Notes: generated from the letters alone by a model not told the origin. DNA of 64,000 bases from Burkholderia arboris (GCF_902499125.1 NZ_CABVPX010000017.1:1-64000); one strand, 5' to 3'; counted from the stretch's first letter, positions 49,896 to 63,298 are shown. Numbers and translations: made by a program.

Positions 49896-50543
49896 ATGAA
49901 AGACAAACCCGCCCAGGGCCCGCGCGGCCTCGACAAGGACGCGATCGTCGCGGCCGCGCTCGCGCTGCTCGAAGACGTCGGCGAAGCCGCGTTCAGCGTG
50001 CGCAAGCTCGCGCAATCGGTCGGCTGCGACCCGATGAGCGTGCTGTATCACTTCAAGTCGAAGGAAGGCCTGAGCCGCGCGATCGCGAACGCGCTGTCGC
50101 GCTCGCTCGTGCCGGTCGATCCCGCACAGCCGTGGCGCGAGCGGCTGCGCGATCTCGCGCGCCAGTACCGCGCGCTCGCGCTGCGCTACCCTGCCGCGTT
50201 TGCGCTGTTGCAGCGACACATGAGCACGGGGCCGGCCGATCTCGCGCATATCGAGGCCGTGCATCGCGCGCTGACCGATGCCGGCATCCCGCGCGCGGCG
50301 CTGCCGTCGGTGTGCGTCGGCTGGTATGCGAGCGTGATCGGCCTGGCCGCCGCCGAGGCCGGCGGTCTTACGCGCGCGGCCAACGACGTCGAGCTCGCGG
50401 AGATGAACGCGCTGTCCGACGCCGAGCATCCGCTCGTCAAGTCGGCCGCCCTGCTCTATGCGCAGCTCGACCCGGCGGCCGTGCACGACACGATGCTCGA
50501 CGTGCTGCTCGACGGCATCGCACGGCGCGCGCACGCGGCCTGA
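49896..50543 (+). CDS. TetR-family transcriptional regulator
   Basis: A 215-residue repressor. The N-terminal HTH is AFSVRKLAQSVGCDPMSVLYHF followed by KSKEGL; the C-terminal domain is the ligand-binding helical half, resembling the TetR_C type. It probably represses the divergent PuuB-like oxidase and itself through the two palindromes upstream. It is followed by a strong terminator. Confidence 0.92.
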   Translation: MKDKPAQGPRGLDKDAIVAAALALLEDVGEAAFSVRKLAQSVGCDPMSVLYHFKSKEGLSRAIANALSRSLVPVDPAQPWRERLRDLARQYRALALRYPAAFALLQRHMSTGPADLAHIEAVHRALTDAGIPRAALPSVCVGWYASVIGLAAAEAGGLTRAANDVELAEMNALSDAEHPLVKSAALLYAQLDPAAVHDTMLDVLLDGIARRAHAA

Positions 50544-50564
50544 CCGACGCGCTCGCCGCCAATG

Positions 50565-50592
50565 AAAAAGGCGCCCCGAGGGGCGCCTTTTT
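50565..50592. terminator. Bidirectional terminator between tetR and gntK
   Basis: AAAAAGGCGCCCC and its complement with a 2-base centre give A/T-tailed hairpins in both directions. Confidence 0.93.
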
Positions 50593-50617
50593 CATGACGA
50601 TTGCCGCGAACCGCAGC

Positions 50618-51121
50618 TCAGGGCTGCTGCGCGATGCCGATCTTCAGCATGACCTGATCGACGATCTGCTCGGGCGTCAGCTCGATGCTGACCTCGATCG
50701 CTTCGTCCGGGCCCGGCTCCTCGAGCGTGTCGAGCTGGCTCTTCAGCAGCGACGGATCGAAGAAATGGCCGGTGCGGCTCTTCAGGCGCTCGTGCAACAC
50801 CTCGAACGAACCCTTCAGATACACGAACCGCACGTCGGTGTCGGTGCCGCGCAGCACGTCGCGGTACGACCGCTTCAGCGACGAGCACGTGAACACGGCC
50901 GTCTCGCCGGCACGCTGCTTTTCCTCGATGGCCGCGCGGATCGTGCGCAGCCACGGCCAGCGGTCGTCGTCGGTCAGCGGAATGCCTTGATGCATCTTTT
51001 CCTTGTTCGCCGCGCTGTGAAACGCGTCGCCGTCGGTATAGGTGCATGACAGGCGTTCCGCCAGCATTTCGCCGATTCGCGACTTGCCCGCGCCCGACAC
51101 GCCCATTGCGATCAGAATCAT
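50618..51121 (-). CDS. gntK: Gluconokinase
   Basis: A 167-residue P-loop kinase that makes 6-phosphogluconate. Walker A GVSGAGKSRIGEML is at the N-terminus; YTDGDAFHSAANKEKMHQGI and LTDDDRWPWL bind substrate. It is 13 bases after gntT in one operon, feeding the Entner-Doudoroff enzymes encoded next to it. Confidence 0.96.
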   Translation of the reverse strand: MILIAMGVSGAGKSRIGEMLAERLSCTYTDGDAFHSAANKEKMHQGIPLTDDDRWPWLRTIRAAIEEKQRAGETAVFTCSSLKRSYRDVLRGTDTDVRFVYLKGSFEVLHERLKSRTGHFFDPSLLKSQLDTLEEPGPDEAIEVSIELTPEQIVDQVMLKIGIAQQP

Positions 51122-51134
51122 TGACTACCCCTTG

Positions 51135-52496
51135 TTACAGAACCATGCTCAGCAGCAACGTGAAACTGAGACCGAGCACCGAGATGATGGTTTCAAGCAG
51201 CGACCAGGTCTTGAACGTCTGACCGACCGTCATCCCGAAGTATTCCTTGATCAGCCAGAAGCCGCCGTCGTTCACGTGCGAGAAGATCAGCGAGCCCGAG
51301 CCCGTGGCGAGCACCAGCAGCTCCGGGCTGACCGTCGTGCCGGCCGCCGCCGCGATCGGTGCGACGATGCCGCAGGCCGTCGTCATCGCGACCGTCGCCG
51401 AACCCGTCGCGAGACGCATCAGCGCCGCGACGAACCAGCCGAGCAGCAGCGGCGACAGGTGCGCGTGCTTCGCGGTCTCGACGATCTGCTGCGAGATCCC
51501 GCTGTCGCGCAGGACGCCGCCGAAGCCGCCGCCCGCGCCGACGATCAGCGTGATCCCGGCGATCGGTGCCAGGCACTCGCTGCAGAACTTCTGGATCTGG
51601 TCGCGGTTGAAGCCCTGCAGCTTGCCGAACGTGAAGAAGCTCACGAGCACGGCGATCAGCAGCGCGACGTCCGAGTTGCCGGCGAAGCGCAGCAGGTTGT
51701 TCGGCAGCGACTTCGGCGTGAACAGCAGGTCGGCCCAGCTGCCGACGAGCATCAGCACGACGGGCAGCAGGATCGTGAACAGCGTGATGCCGAAGCTCGG
51801 CAGTTCGCGCTTGCGGCCGTCCGCGTGCGAATCGACGAATTGCGACGCCAGCGGGTTGTTTTCCGGCAGCTTCACGAACTTCGAGATCGTCAGCGCGAAC
51901 AGCGGGCCCGCGATGATCGCGGTCGGCACGCCGACGAGCAGGCCGAACGCGATCGTCTTGCCGATATCGGCGCCGTATTGCTGAACGGCGAGCAGCGCGG
52001 CCGGGTGCGGCGGGATCAGCCCGTGCACGACGGACAGGCCGGCCACCATCGGCAGGCCGACGACGAGCAGCGACTTGCCGGTGCGCTTCGCGACGTTGAA
52101 CGCGATCGGGATCAGCAGCACGAAGCCGACTTCGAAGAACACCGGCAGGCCGACGATGATCGCGACGAACATCATCGCCCAGTGGATGTTCTTTTCACCG
52201 AACCAGTCGATCAGCGTGGTCGCGATCCGTTCGGCGCCGCCCGATTCGGCCATCATCTTGCCGAGCATCGTGCCGAGGCCGACGACGATCGCAATGTGGC
52301 CGAGCGTGCCACCGGTGCCCGCCTCGAACGACTTGACGATCTTGTCCATCGGCATGCCGACGACGAGACCGAGGCCGAGCGACACGATGATCAGCACCAG
52401 GAACGGGTAGATCTTGTAGCGCGCGATCATCAGGATCAGCGCGGCAATCGCGATCAGCGTGAATACGAGCAGCATGCTGCCTTGAACAGCCCCCAT
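51135..52496 (-). CDS. gntT: Gluconate permease, GntP family
   Basis: A 453-residue membrane protein with about 12-14 hydrophobic helices. LMIARYKIYPFLVLIIVSLG at the N-terminus and HGLIPPHPAALLAVQ are GntP-family hallmarks. It imports gluconate with protons. It is first in gntT-gntK. A terminator separates it from eda upstream, so it must have its own promoter in 52497-52650. Confidence 0.94.
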   Translation of the reverse strand: MGAVQGSMLLVFTLIAIAALILMIARYKIYPFLVLIIVSLGLGLVVGMPMDKIVKSFEAGTGGTLGHIAIVVGLGTMLGKMMAESGGAERIATTLIDWFGEKNIHWAMMFVAIIVGLPVFFEVGFVLLIPIAFNVAKRTGKSLLVVGLPMVAGLSVVHGLIPPHPAALLAVQQYGADIGKTIAFGLLVGVPTAIIAGPLFALTISKFVKLPENNPLASQFVDSHADGRKRELPSFGITLFTILLPVVLMLVGSWADLLFTPKSLPNNLLRFAGNSDVALLIAVLVSFFTFGKLQGFNRDQIQKFCSECLAPIAGITLIVGAGGGFGGVLRDSGISQQIVETAKHAHLSPLLLGWFVAALMRLATGSATVAMTTACGIVAPIAAAAGTTVSPELLVLATGSGSLIFSHVNDGGFWLIKEYFGMTVGQTFKTWSLLETIISVLGLSFTLLLSMVL

Positions 52497-52647
52497 GTGG
52501 CACTCCTCCTAGAATTGTTCGAACCGGGCGAGTTGTTGCGAGTATGCCCGGCTATGCAGGTCTCCGAAACACGGGGGGTACCCACCCCGTCAGGACGCTG
52601 AATTTTACTTATCTTTGCGGCCTGCGGATAGAACCGGTTCCATCAGC
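52497..52647. promoter_or_regulatory. gntT promoter region
   Basis: This gap upstream of gntT carries a GAACCGGTTC palindrome (52631-52640) and a GGGTACCC palindrome inside a C/G-rich patch. A gluconate-responsive LacI-type site is possible, but no specific regulator was recognised. Confidence 0.35.
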
Positions 52648-52692
52648 AAAAACCCTCGGTAAAACAAGCACTAAGCGCTTGTCACCGAGGGT
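52648..52692 (-). terminator. Terminator of edd-eda
   Basis: A long interrupted stem (ACCCTCGGT to ACCGAGGGT with an inner ACAAGC/GCTTGT stem) leads into five T on the minus strand, separating eda from gntT. Confidence 0.8.
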
Positions 52693-52715
52693 CGATCCTT
52701 CATTTCATACAAGCA

Positions 52716-53342
52716 TCAGCGGGGCAACTGGCTCGCGGCTTGCGCGAGGCGCGTGACTTCGGCCCAGTCCTGCGCGGCGAGCGCGGCCTTCGGCGTGAGC
52801 CACGAGCCGCCAACGCACACGACGTTCGGCAGTTTCAGGAAGTTCGGCGCGGTTTCGACGGTGATGCCGCCCGTCGGGCAGAACTTCAGCGCCGGGAACG
52901 GGCCGTGGAACGCCTGCAGCATCGGCACGCCGCCCGCCTGCTGCGCGGGGAAGAACTTCACGATCTCGTAGCCGAATTCGAGCGCCTGGATGATGTCGCT
53001 CGGCGTCATCACGCCCGGCAGCAGCGGCAGGCCCGCGTCGAGCGACGCGAGGTGCAGCTCCTTCGTCAGGCCCGGCGACACGCCGAACTTCGCGCCCGCG
53101 CGCTTCGCCTGCGCGCAGTGCTCGGGCTTCGTGATCGTGCCGACGCCGACGACGATGTCGTCCGCGAGCTGGCTCGCGCGCTGGATCGCTTCCAGGCCGG
53201 CCGGCGTGCGCAGCGTGATCTCGAGTACCTTCACGCCGCCCGCGTGCAACGCGCGCGACACGTTTTCACCCTGCTCGACCGAGTCGAATGCGAGCACCGG
53301 AATGACCGGGCCCAGCTTCACGATTTCAGCAATCGTCTTCAT
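52716..53342 (-). CDS. eda: KDPG aldolase
   Basis: A 208-residue class I aldolase that splits 2-keto-3-deoxy-6-phosphogluconate to pyruvate and glyceraldehyde-3-phosphate. Catalytic Glu lies in VLEITLRTPAGLEA, and the Schiff-base Lys in YEIVKFFPAQQAGG. It is 19 bases after edd in one operon. Confidence 0.97.
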   Translation of the reverse strand: MKTIAEIVKLGPVIPVLAFDSVEQGENVSRALHAGGVKVLEITLRTPAGLEAIQRASQLADDIVVGVGTITKPEHCAQAKRAGAKFGVSPGLTKELHLASLDAGLPLLPGVMTPSDIIQALEFGYEIVKFFPAQQAGGVPMLQAFHGPFPALKFCPTGGITVETAPNFLKLPNVVCVGGSWLTPKAALAAQDWAEVTRLAQAASQLPR

Positions 53343-53361
53343 TGAATTGGCTCCTTGAAAT

Positions 53362-55218
53362 TCATGCGGCGACGTGGGCGGCCGTTTCGCCGACCAGCGT
53401 CCCGAAAACCGATGCGCCCTGCTCGGCCGGCGCCGCGGCCGCGCGGAACACGCCGAACAGTTCGCGCCCGAAACCGACTTCGTTCTCGGCCTGGTGCAGC
53501 GGCTGCGCGACCGGGCGCGCGTGCCACTCGGCGTCGTCGACCTCGATGTCGAGCACGCCGGCTTCCGCGTCGATCACGAGCGTGTCGCCCGTCTTCACCT
53601 TGCCGAGCGGGCCGGCCAGCAGCGCCTCCGGCGACACGTGGATCACGGCCGGCACCTTGCCCGACGCGCCGGACATGCGGCCGTCGGTGACCAACGCGAC
53701 GTGGAAGCCCTGATCCTGCAGCACGCCGAGCAGCGGCGTCAAACGGTGCAGCTCGGGCATCCCGTTCGCGCGCGCGCCCTGGAAGCGCACGACCGCGACG
53801 AAATCGCGCTTCAGCTCGCCGCGATCGAAGGCTTCCTGCACGGCTTCCTGCGAATCGAACACGATCGCGGGCGCCGTCACCTTGCGGTGCTCGGGTGCGA
53901 CCGCCGAAATCTTGATCACGCCGCGGCCGAGCCGGCCCTGCATCAGGCGCAGGCCGCCGTCCGGCTGGAACGGGTCGCGGATGCCGCGCAGCACTTTCGT
54001 GTCGTGGCTCTCGGCCGTGCCGTCGACCCACGTCAGCTTGCCGTCGATCAGCTTCGGCTCCTTCGTGTAGTGCGTGAGACCCTTGCCGGCAACCGTCGTC
54101 ACGTCCTCGTGCAGCAACCCGCCCTCGAGCAGGTTGCGCACCAGGAACGCGACGCCGCCCGCCGCGTGGAAGTGGTTCACGTCGGCCTTGCCGTTCGGGT
54201 AGATCTTCGCGAGCAGCGGCACGACGGCCGACAGTTCGTCGAAGTCGTTCCAGTCGATCAGGATGCCGGCCGCGCGCGCGATCGCGACAAGGTGCAGCGT
54301 GTGGTTGGTCGAGCCGCCCGTCGCGAGCAGCGCGACGATCCCGTTGACGATCGCCTTCTCGTCGATCACATGGCCGATCGGCGTGTAGTGGCCGCGCTCG
54401 ACGGTCAGGTCGAGCACGCGGCGCGCGGCCTCGGCGGTCAGCGCGGTACGCAGCGGCGTGTGCGGATGAACGAATGCGGAGCCCGGCAGGTGCAGCCCCA
54501 TCAGCTCCATCAGCATCTGGTTGCTGTTCGCGGTGCCGTAGAACGTGCAGGTGCCGTGGCCGTGATATGCGGCCGATTCGGCTTCGAGCAGCGCGTCGCG
54601 GCCGACCTGGCCGGTCGCGAACTGCTGGCGGATCTTCGCCTTGTCGTCGTTCGACAGGCCGCTCGTCATCGGGCCGGCCGGCACGAAGATGGTCGGCAAA
54701 TGGCCGAACTGCAGCGCGCCGATCAGGAGGCCCGGCACGATCTTGTCGCAGATGCCGAGGCAGAGCGCCGCGTCGAACATGTTGTGTGTGAGCGCAATCG
54801 CCGTGCCCATCGCGATCGCTTCGCGCGAGAACAGCGACAGCTCCATCCCCGGGTTGCCCTGCGTGACACCGTCGCACATCGCCGGCACGCCGCCCGCGAA
54901 CTGCGCGACGCCGCCGTTCTCGCGCGCGGCCGCCTTGATGATCTCGGGGAAATCCTTGTACGGCGCATGCGCGGACAGCATCTCGTTGTACGAGGACACG
55001 ATGCCGATGTTCGGCTCGCGGATTGCCTTGATCGAGAACTTGTCGTTACCCTCGAGGCCCGCGAAGCCATGCGCGAGGTTCGCGCACGACAGCGCGCCGC
55101 GTGCCGGGAACTTGCCCTGTGCGCCGTCGATGCGCTGCAGATAGGCGGAACGGGTCGATTGGCTGCGGGCGATCACGCGTTCGGTGACCTTCGCCAGAGT
55201 GGGGTGCAGCGACGTCAT
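53362..55218 (-). CDS. edd: 6-phosphogluconate dehydratase
   Basis: A 618-residue Fe-S dehydratase of the IlvD/Edd family and first enzyme of the Entner-Doudoroff path. Cysteine-bearing motifs typical of the cluster are seen in [15 protein letters not shown] and [13 protein letters not shown], with [15 protein letters not shown] and [15 protein letters not shown] conserved. It is divergent from hexR, with HexR-type sites before both genes. Confidence 0.97.
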   Translation of the reverse strand: MTSLHPTLAKVTERVIARSQSTRSAYLQRIDGAQGKFPARGALSCANLAHGFAGLEGNDKFSIKAIREPNIGIVSSYNEMLSAHAPYKDFPEIIKAAARENGGVAQFAGGVPAMCDGVTQGNPGMELSLFSREAIAMGTAIALTHNMFDAALCLGICDKIVPGLLIGALQFGHLPTIFVPAGPMTSGLSNDDKAKIRQQFATGQVGRDALLEAESAAYHGHGTCTFYGTANSNQMLMELMGLHLPGSAFVHPHTPLRTALTAEAARRVLDLTVERGHYTPIGHVIDEKAIVNGIVALLATGGSTNHTLHLVAIARAAGILIDWNDFDELSAVVPLLAKIYPNGKADVNHFHAAGGVAFLVRNLLEGGLLHEDVTTVAGKGLTHYTKEPKLIDGKLTWVDGTAESHDTKVLRGIRDPFQPDGGLRLMQGRLGRGVIKISAVAPEHRKVTAPAIVFDSQEAVQEAFDRGELKRDFVAVVRFQGARANGMPELHRLTPLLGVLQDQGFHVALVTDGRMSGASGKVPAVIHVSPEALLAGPLGKVKTGDTLVIDAEAGVLDIEVDDAEWHARPVAQPLHQAENEVGFGRELFGVFRAAAAPAEQGASVFGTLVGETAAHVAA

Positions 55219-55300
55219 GCTGGGCGCTCCTGTATGCCGGCCGACACCGGCGGTTGGAATCGTGGGGACCGTCGAGTGCTTCGACTGAACGAAGCCAGTC

Positions 55301-55317
55301 TAGTAGAAAAACTACAA
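55301..55317. promoter_or_regulatory. HexR-type operator at the edd promoter
   Basis: GTAG-AAAAA-CTAC inside TAGTAGAAAAACTACAA matches the known HexR site layout (TGTAG/CTACA half-sites around an AT centre). It lies 83 bases before edd. Confidence 0.75.
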
Positions 55318-55444
55318 GCGCGCAATGCGGGTTGATGGGCGCGCAACCCTTATTCCCGCCACCAGCAAGGCTTTACCTAGTGAAAACCCTAATCACCCAC
55401 CCCGCCTTGACGTCGAACACCTCGAAACAACGCTAGTATTTTCA

Positions 55445-55459
55445 TGTAGATTTTCTACA
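55445..55459. promoter_or_regulatory. HexR-type operator at the hexR promoter
   Basis: A perfect palindrome TGTAG-ATTTT-CTACA lies 53 bases before the hexR start and is the better of the two sites. Release by KDPG is the known mode of HexR. Confidence 0.8.
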
Positions 55460-55511
55460 ATTCGATTGCGATACACTCGCTCATCCGAACCCGATTTCCA
55501 CATGCCGTCCC

Positions 55512-56360
55512 ATGCTGCCTCGCATTGAAGCGATCCGCGCCGACCTGCGCCCGTCCGAGCGCAAGCTCGCCGACTACATCCTCGCCGCACCGCGCGAGGT
55601 GCTCGACCTCGCCATGACCGAGCTGTCGACGCGCGCGGGCGTCAGCCAGCCGACGATCGCGCGCTTCTGCCAGGCGCTCGGCTGCAGCGGCTTTCGCGAA
55701 TTCAAGATCCGGCTCGCGCAGAGCGTCGCGCCGGGCGTGTCGTCGGTGTACCGCGACGTCGAGCCCGACGAGCCGGCGCCCGGCATCATCGGCAAGGTGT
55801 TCGACCGCACGATCGGCGCGCTGATCGAAGTGCGCAACAGCCTGTCCGCGGGCAGCGTCGCCGACGCGATCGCGCTGCTGTCGAATGCGTCGCGGATCGA
55901 GTTCTACGGCGCCGGCGGCTCGGGTATCGCCGCGCAGGACATCCAGCACAAGTTCTTCCGGCTCGGCGTGCCGAGCGTCGCGTACTCGGATCCGCACACG
56001 TTCTCGATGTCGTCGGCGCTGCTCGGGCCGCACGACGTCGTCGTCGCAATCTCGAACACGGGCCGCACGCGCGACATCGTCGACGCCGCGCGCTCCGCGC
56101 TCGCGTGCGGCGCGAAAGTCGTCGCGATCACGCAAAGCCATTCGCCGCTCGCGAAGCTCGCGACCGTCAGCCTCGCGTCGAACGTCGCCGAGGAAACGGA
56201 CGTGTTCTCGCCGATGACGTCACGCATGTCGCATCTCGCGATCGGCGACATCCTCGCGGTCGGCGTCGCGCTGTCGCGCGGCCCCGCGCTGATGGAGCGG
56301 GTCGGCCGTGCGAAGGAAGCGATCACGCGGCGCCGGATCGACGACGGCACGAAGGATTGA
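55512..56360 (+). CDS. hexR: RpiR-family repressor HexR
   Basis: A 282-residue regulator with an N-terminal RpiR helix-turn-helix (STRAGVSQPTIARFCQALGC) and a C-terminal SIS sugar-phosphate-binding domain (IEFYGAGGSGIAAQDIQHK, VVAISNTGRTRD). Placement next to edd with matching operators supports HexR, which senses KDPG and represses Entner-Doudoroff genes. The ATG at 55512 opens MLPRIEAIRADLRPSE. Confidence 0.93.
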   Translation: MLPRIEAIRADLRPSERKLADYILAAPREVLDLAMTELSTRAGVSQPTIARFCQALGCSGFREFKIRLAQSVAPGVSSVYRDVEPDEPAPGIIGKVFDRTIGALIEVRNSLSAGSVADAIALLSNASRIEFYGAGGSGIAAQDIQHKFFRLGVPSVAYSDPHTFSMSSALLGPHDVVVAISNTGRTRDIVDAARSALACGAKVVAITQSHSPLAKLATVSLASNVAEETDVFSPMTSRMSHLAIGDILAVGVALSRGPALMERVGRAKEAITRRRIDDGTKD

Positions 56361-56400
56361 ACCGGGATCGTGCGCGAAACGGCACAGCGTGTAAACGAAC

Positions 56401-56426
56401 AACGGCGCCCCTCGGGGCGCCGTTTT
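56401..56426. terminator. Terminator between hexR and hemJ
   Basis: AACGGCGCCCC and its complement around a TC loop are followed by T residues on both strands. Confidence 0.85.
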
Positions 56427-56479
56427 GCATGATTCGAAGCGGTACGCGCCCGCCGGCCGTGCGTGGCCGGCCGCGCCGC

Positions 56480-56902
56480 TCAGAACGGCTTGATCACGAC
56501 CAGCGCGACCGCCGCGAGCATGCCGAGCACCGGCAGCTCGTTGAACACGCGATACCACTTGTCGGTGCGGCGGTTCTCGCCGCGCTCGAACACCCGCAGC
56601 AGATGCCCGCAGTACGCGTGGTAGATGACGAGCAACAGCACGACCGTCACCTTCGCATGGATCCAGCCCTGCCCCTGCCCGATGCCGATCACGAGCCACA
56701 GCCACAGCCCGCAAGCCAGCGCCGGCACCGCGATCATCGTCATGAAGCGGAACAGCTTGCGCGCCATCAGCAGCAGGCGCCGCACCGCGGCCGGATCGGT
56801 CTCCATGGCCAGGTTCACGTAGATGCGCGGCAGGTAGAAGAGCCCCGCGAACCACGCGGCGATCAGAACGACATGGAACGTCTTGACCCAGAGCATTGCC
56901 AT
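56480..56902 (-). CDS. hemJ: Protoporphyrinogen IX oxidase HemJ
   Basis: A 140-residue membrane protein of the HemJ (UPF0093/CopD-like) family with four hydrophobic helices. The conserved histidine is H10 in LWVKTFHVVLIAAWFAGLFY, LPRIYVNLAM follows, and the conserved Lys is in WIHAKVTVVLLLVIYH. It oxidises protoporphyrinogen to protoporphyrin in haem synthesis. It lies just downstream of proA on the same strand. Confidence 0.92.
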   Translation of the reverse strand: MAMLWVKTFHVVLIAAWFAGLFYLPRIYVNLAMETDPAAVRRLLLMARKLFRFMTMIAVPALACGLWLWLVIGIGQGQGWIHAKVTVVLLLVIYHAYCGHLLRVFERGENRRTDKWYRVFNELPVLGMLAAVALVVIKPF

Positions 56903-56921
56903 TGGTGGTGCGCCTCGCTGG

Positions 56922-58193
56922 TTACTGGCGGCCTTCGCCGTGTCCGAGCACGACGTACTTCAGCGACGTCAGCCCTTCCAGGCCGACGGGGCCGCGTGCG
57001 TGCAGCTTGTCGTTCGAGATGCCGATTTCCGCGCCGAGGCCGAATTCGAAGCCGTCCGCGAAACGCGTCGACGCATTGACCATCACGCTCGCCGAATCGA
57101 CTTCGCGCAGGAAACGCATCGCGCGGTCGTGATCCTCGGTGACGATCGCATCCGTGTGATGCGAGCCGTAATGGTTGATGTGCTCGATCGCGGCGTCGAG
57201 GCCGTCGACGACCTTGATCGCGAGCACCGGCGCGAGATACTCGGTGTGCCAGTCTTCCTCGGTCGCATCGACGAGCGGGCCGACGCCCGCATCGGCGAGC
57301 ACCGCGCGCGCAGCCGCATCGACGCGCAGTTCGACCTGCTTGTCGCGATACAGCTTGCCGAGCGGCGGCAGCAGCGCGGCCGCGATGCCGCTCGACACGA
57401 GCAGCGTCTCCATCGTGTTGCAGGTGCCGTAGCGGTGCGTCTTCGCGTTGTCGCACACAGTCAGCGCCTTGGCGAGATCGGCGCGATCGTCGACGTACAC
57501 GTGGCAGATGCCGTCGAGGTGCTTGATCATCGGCACGCGCGCCTCGTTGATCAGGCGTTCGATCAGGCTCTTGCCGCCGCGCGGCACGATCACGTCGACG
57601 AATTCGGTCATCGTGATCAGCTTGCCGACCGCCGCGCGATCGGCCGTCGCGACGACCTGCACCGCGTCCTGCGGCAGGCCGGCCGCCTCGAGCCCTTCGC
57701 CGATCAGCTTCGCGAGCGCCGCATTCGATTCGAGCGCTTCGGAGCCGCCGCGCAGGATCGTCGCGTTGCCCGACTTCAGGCACAGCGCGGCCGCGTCGAT
57801 GGTCACGTTCGGGCGCGATTCGTAGATGATGCCGATCACGCCGAGCGGCACACGCATCTGGCCGACCTGGATCCCGCTCGGGCGGAACTTGAGGTTGCCG
57901 ATCTCGCCGATCGGATCGGCCAGCGACGCGACCTGGCGCAGCCCTTCGACCATCGTCTTCAGCGCCTTGTCCGACAGCGTCAGGCGGTCGACGAACGCCG
58001 CATCGAGCCCCTTTTCGCGGGCACGGGCGACGTCGCGTGCATTCGCGTCCTTCAGCACCTGCGCGTCGCGTTCGATCGCGCGGGCCACCGCGTCGAGCGC
58101 CGCGTTCTTCGCGGCCGTGCTGGCGCGCGCCATCGCGCGGGAAGCGTGCCGGGCGCGACGGCCCAGGTCGGTCATGTACTGATCGATATCCAT
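56922..58193 (-). CDS. proA: Glutamate-5-semialdehyde dehydrogenase
   Basis: A 423-residue proline-synthesis enzyme of the aldehyde-dehydrogenase superfamily. The catalytic Cys lies in [16 protein letters not shown]; the NADP-binding [17 protein letters not shown] and [14 protein letters not shown] are intact. I chose the ATG at 58193 ([11 protein letters not shown]). It is downstream of holA by 168 bases and may share the leuS operon. Confidence 0.96.
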   Translation of the reverse strand: MDIDQYMTDLGRRARHASRAMARASTAAKNAALDAVARAIERDAQVLKDANARDVARAREKGLDAAFVDRLTLSDKALKTMVEGLRQVASLADPIGEIGNLKFRPSGIQVGQMRVPLGVIGIIYESRPNVTIDAAALCLKSGNATILRGGSEALESNAALAKLIGEGLEAAGLPQDAVQVVATADRAAVGKLITMTEFVDVIVPRGGKSLIERLINEARVPMIKHLDGICHVYVDDRADLAKALTVCDNAKTHRYGTCNTMETLLVSSGIAAALLPPLGKLYRDKQVELRVDAAARAVLADAGVGPLVDATEEDWHTEYLAPVLAIKVVDGLDAAIEHINHYGSHHTDAIVTEDHDRAMRFLREVDSASVMVNASTRFADGFEFGLGAEIGISNDKLHARGPVGLEGLTSLKYVVLGHGEGRQ

Positions 58194-58361
58194 CGTGTGA
58201 CTCGAGAAGCGCGCCGCGCGGAGCGGCATGAATTCGTGGGGGAAGCGTGGGGCGGCCATCCGCGGGACAGCCATCCGGCAAAGCAGCGGCCGAGAAGCCG
58301 CGCCAGCTATCGAGACATTGTAAGCGGGTTGCGCACTGCGCGCTGAAGGCCCGGACGGGAC

Positions 58362-59456
58362 TTAGCGTCGCACGCGACCCGCGGTCGGCGGTCGCTCGCC
58401 GCGCGCCCCCGCGACCGTCATCGCGAGCTGGAACAGCCCGTCCCACGGATCGGGCGGCGGTTCGTCCTGCGTGCGGCGGCCCGGCGCGACGGCCGTGAGC
58501 CCCTTGACCTGCCGGTCGAGCTTCGCGGCAAACGCGAGCGCCTTCTCGAGCGCGGCTTCCGATACGCGGTTCAGTGCGGGGCCGATCAACCGCTCGCGCG
58601 GCCCCCACACGCGGTTCTCGCGCAGCAGCGTCGCCAGCGGCTTGCCGGCCGTCGCGCCGCGCTTGATCCGCAACAGCGTGCGCAATTCCTCGACGACGGC
58701 CCACATCACGAGCACGATTGCCTCGCCCTCGCCCTTCAGCCCGTCGATCATCCGCGCGAGCCGCGCGGCGTCGCCGGCGAGCATCGCTTCGTTCAGCTTG
58801 AACACGTCGTAGCGCGCGACGTTCAGCACCGCGTCGTGCACCTGCTCGAACGACAGCGCACCTTGCGGATACAACAACCCGAGCTTCTGGATTTCCTGGT
58901 GTGCGGCAAGCAGGTTGCCTTCGACGCGCTCCGCGATGAACTGCAGCGCGCGCCGCCCGTCGTCGCCGGGCGCGGCACGCTGGCCCTGCATCGCGAGACG
59001 CTGGCCGATCCAGTTCGGCAGCTGCGCACGGTCGACCGGATCGATCTTCAGCGCGACGCCGCCGTTCTGCAGCGCGGTAAACCATGCGGATTTCTGCGTG
59101 GCCGCATCGAGACGCGGCAACGTGACGAGCATCAGCGCGTCGGGATTGGGCGTGGCCGCGAGCGTCTTCAGCGCGTCGGCGCCTTCCTTGCCGGGCTTGC
59201 CCGACGGAATGCGCAGCTCGATCAGCTGGCGCTCGCCGAACAGCGACATCGCCTGGGTCGCGCCGAGCAGCACGCTCCAGTCGAAGCCGCGCTCGACCGT
59301 ATGCACCGAACGCTCGGTGAAGCCGGCCGCACGCGCGGCCGCACGAATGCGGTCGCACGCTTCCTGCGCGAGCAGCGGCTCGTCGCCGTAGACGGTATAG
59401 AGCCCGGCCAACCCCTTCGCGAGGTGCGGCTCCAGTGCATCAAGTCGCAATTGCAT
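58362..59456 (-). CDS. holA: DNA polymerase III delta subunit
   Basis: A 364-residue clamp-loader subunit. The N-terminal YTVYGDEPLLAQEACDRI and a degenerate ATPase fold with no P-loop fit HolA, which opens the beta clamp. It follows lptE after 18 bases, the conserved leuS-lptE-holA cluster. The last 30 residues are Pro/Arg-rich. Confidence 0.95.
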   Translation of the reverse strand: MQLRLDALEPHLAKGLAGLYTVYGDEPLLAQEACDRIRAAARAAGFTERSVHTVERGFDWSVLLGATQAMSLFGERQLIELRIPSGKPGKEGADALKTLAATPNPDALMLVTLPRLDAATQKSAWFTALQNGGVALKIDPVDRAQLPNWIGQRLAMQGQRAAPGDDGRRALQFIAERVEGNLLAAHQEIQKLGLLYPQGALSFEQVHDAVLNVARYDVFKLNEAMLAGDAARLARMIDGLKGEGEAIVLVMWAVVEELRTLLRIKRGATAGKPLATLLRENRVWGPRERLIGPALNRVSEAALEKALAFAAKLDRQVKGLTAVAPGRRTQDEPPPDPWDGLFQLAMTVAGARGERPPTAGRVRR

Positions 59457-59474
59457 CGATACGTGCGCCGTCGA

Positions 59475-60026
59475 TCAGAGCGGCGGCGGCGGCAGCGGTG
59501 CGCGCGGCGCAACGCCCGGCACCACGTCCTCGGGCGCCGGCGTCAGCGAGTGGACGATCGCGAGACGCCGCATCAGCTGGTCGACCGCGTCGCTCTGCAT
59601 GTCGCCGTACAGGATGTCGGCTTCCTGCGACTTCGCGTTCGTGTACTGGTCGCTGTACGTCATCGCGCGGTTCAGCGCGATCACGCTCGGCGGAATCAGC
59701 ACGGTGCCGTCCTTGCTCGCCAGCGTGTAGCGCAGCGTGTAGAAGAGCGCGTATTCCTGCGCGGAACCATACTTGTTGAGCGTCAACGTGTTCTGGCCAC
59801 GCGATTCCCACATGGTCAGCACGGCGTCGGCGTCGTCCGCCGACTTGACGATCTTCGTGTCGCTGCCGGCCTCGACGAGACGCGTGAGCCGCGCCTCGAC
59901 GGGTGCCGGCGCGCCGGCCACCATCAGGTGCTTGAACGCGTAGTCCTGCTGGCCGCGCAACTGGAAGCCGCATGCCGACAGCATGACCGCGCTGCCGGCG
60001 AGCATCAAAAACGATCTACGGATCAC
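59475..60026 (-). CDS. lptE: LPS-assembly lipoprotein LptE
   Basis: A 183-residue outer-membrane lipoprotein that plugs the LptD barrel for LPS export. The lipobox LSAC is near residue 19 and GFQLRGQQDYAFKHLMV follows, the typical LptE opening. The C-terminus has a proline-rich tail (PRAPLPPPPL). It is between leuS (37-base gap) and holA. Confidence 0.95.
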   Translation of the reverse strand: MIRRSFLMLAGSAVMLSACGFQLRGQQDYAFKHLMVAGAPAPVEARLTRLVEAGSDTKIVKSADDADAVLTMWESRGQNTLTLNKYGSAQEYALFYTLRYTLASKDGTVLIPPSVIALNRAMTYSDQYTNAKSQEADILYGDMQSDAVDQLMRRLAIVHSLTPAPEDVVPGVAPRAPLPPPPL

Positions 60027-60063
60027 CTTCGCTCCTTCTGGGTACGTCCGACGGCCGCGGCCG

Positions 60064-63298
<3,235 letters not shown>

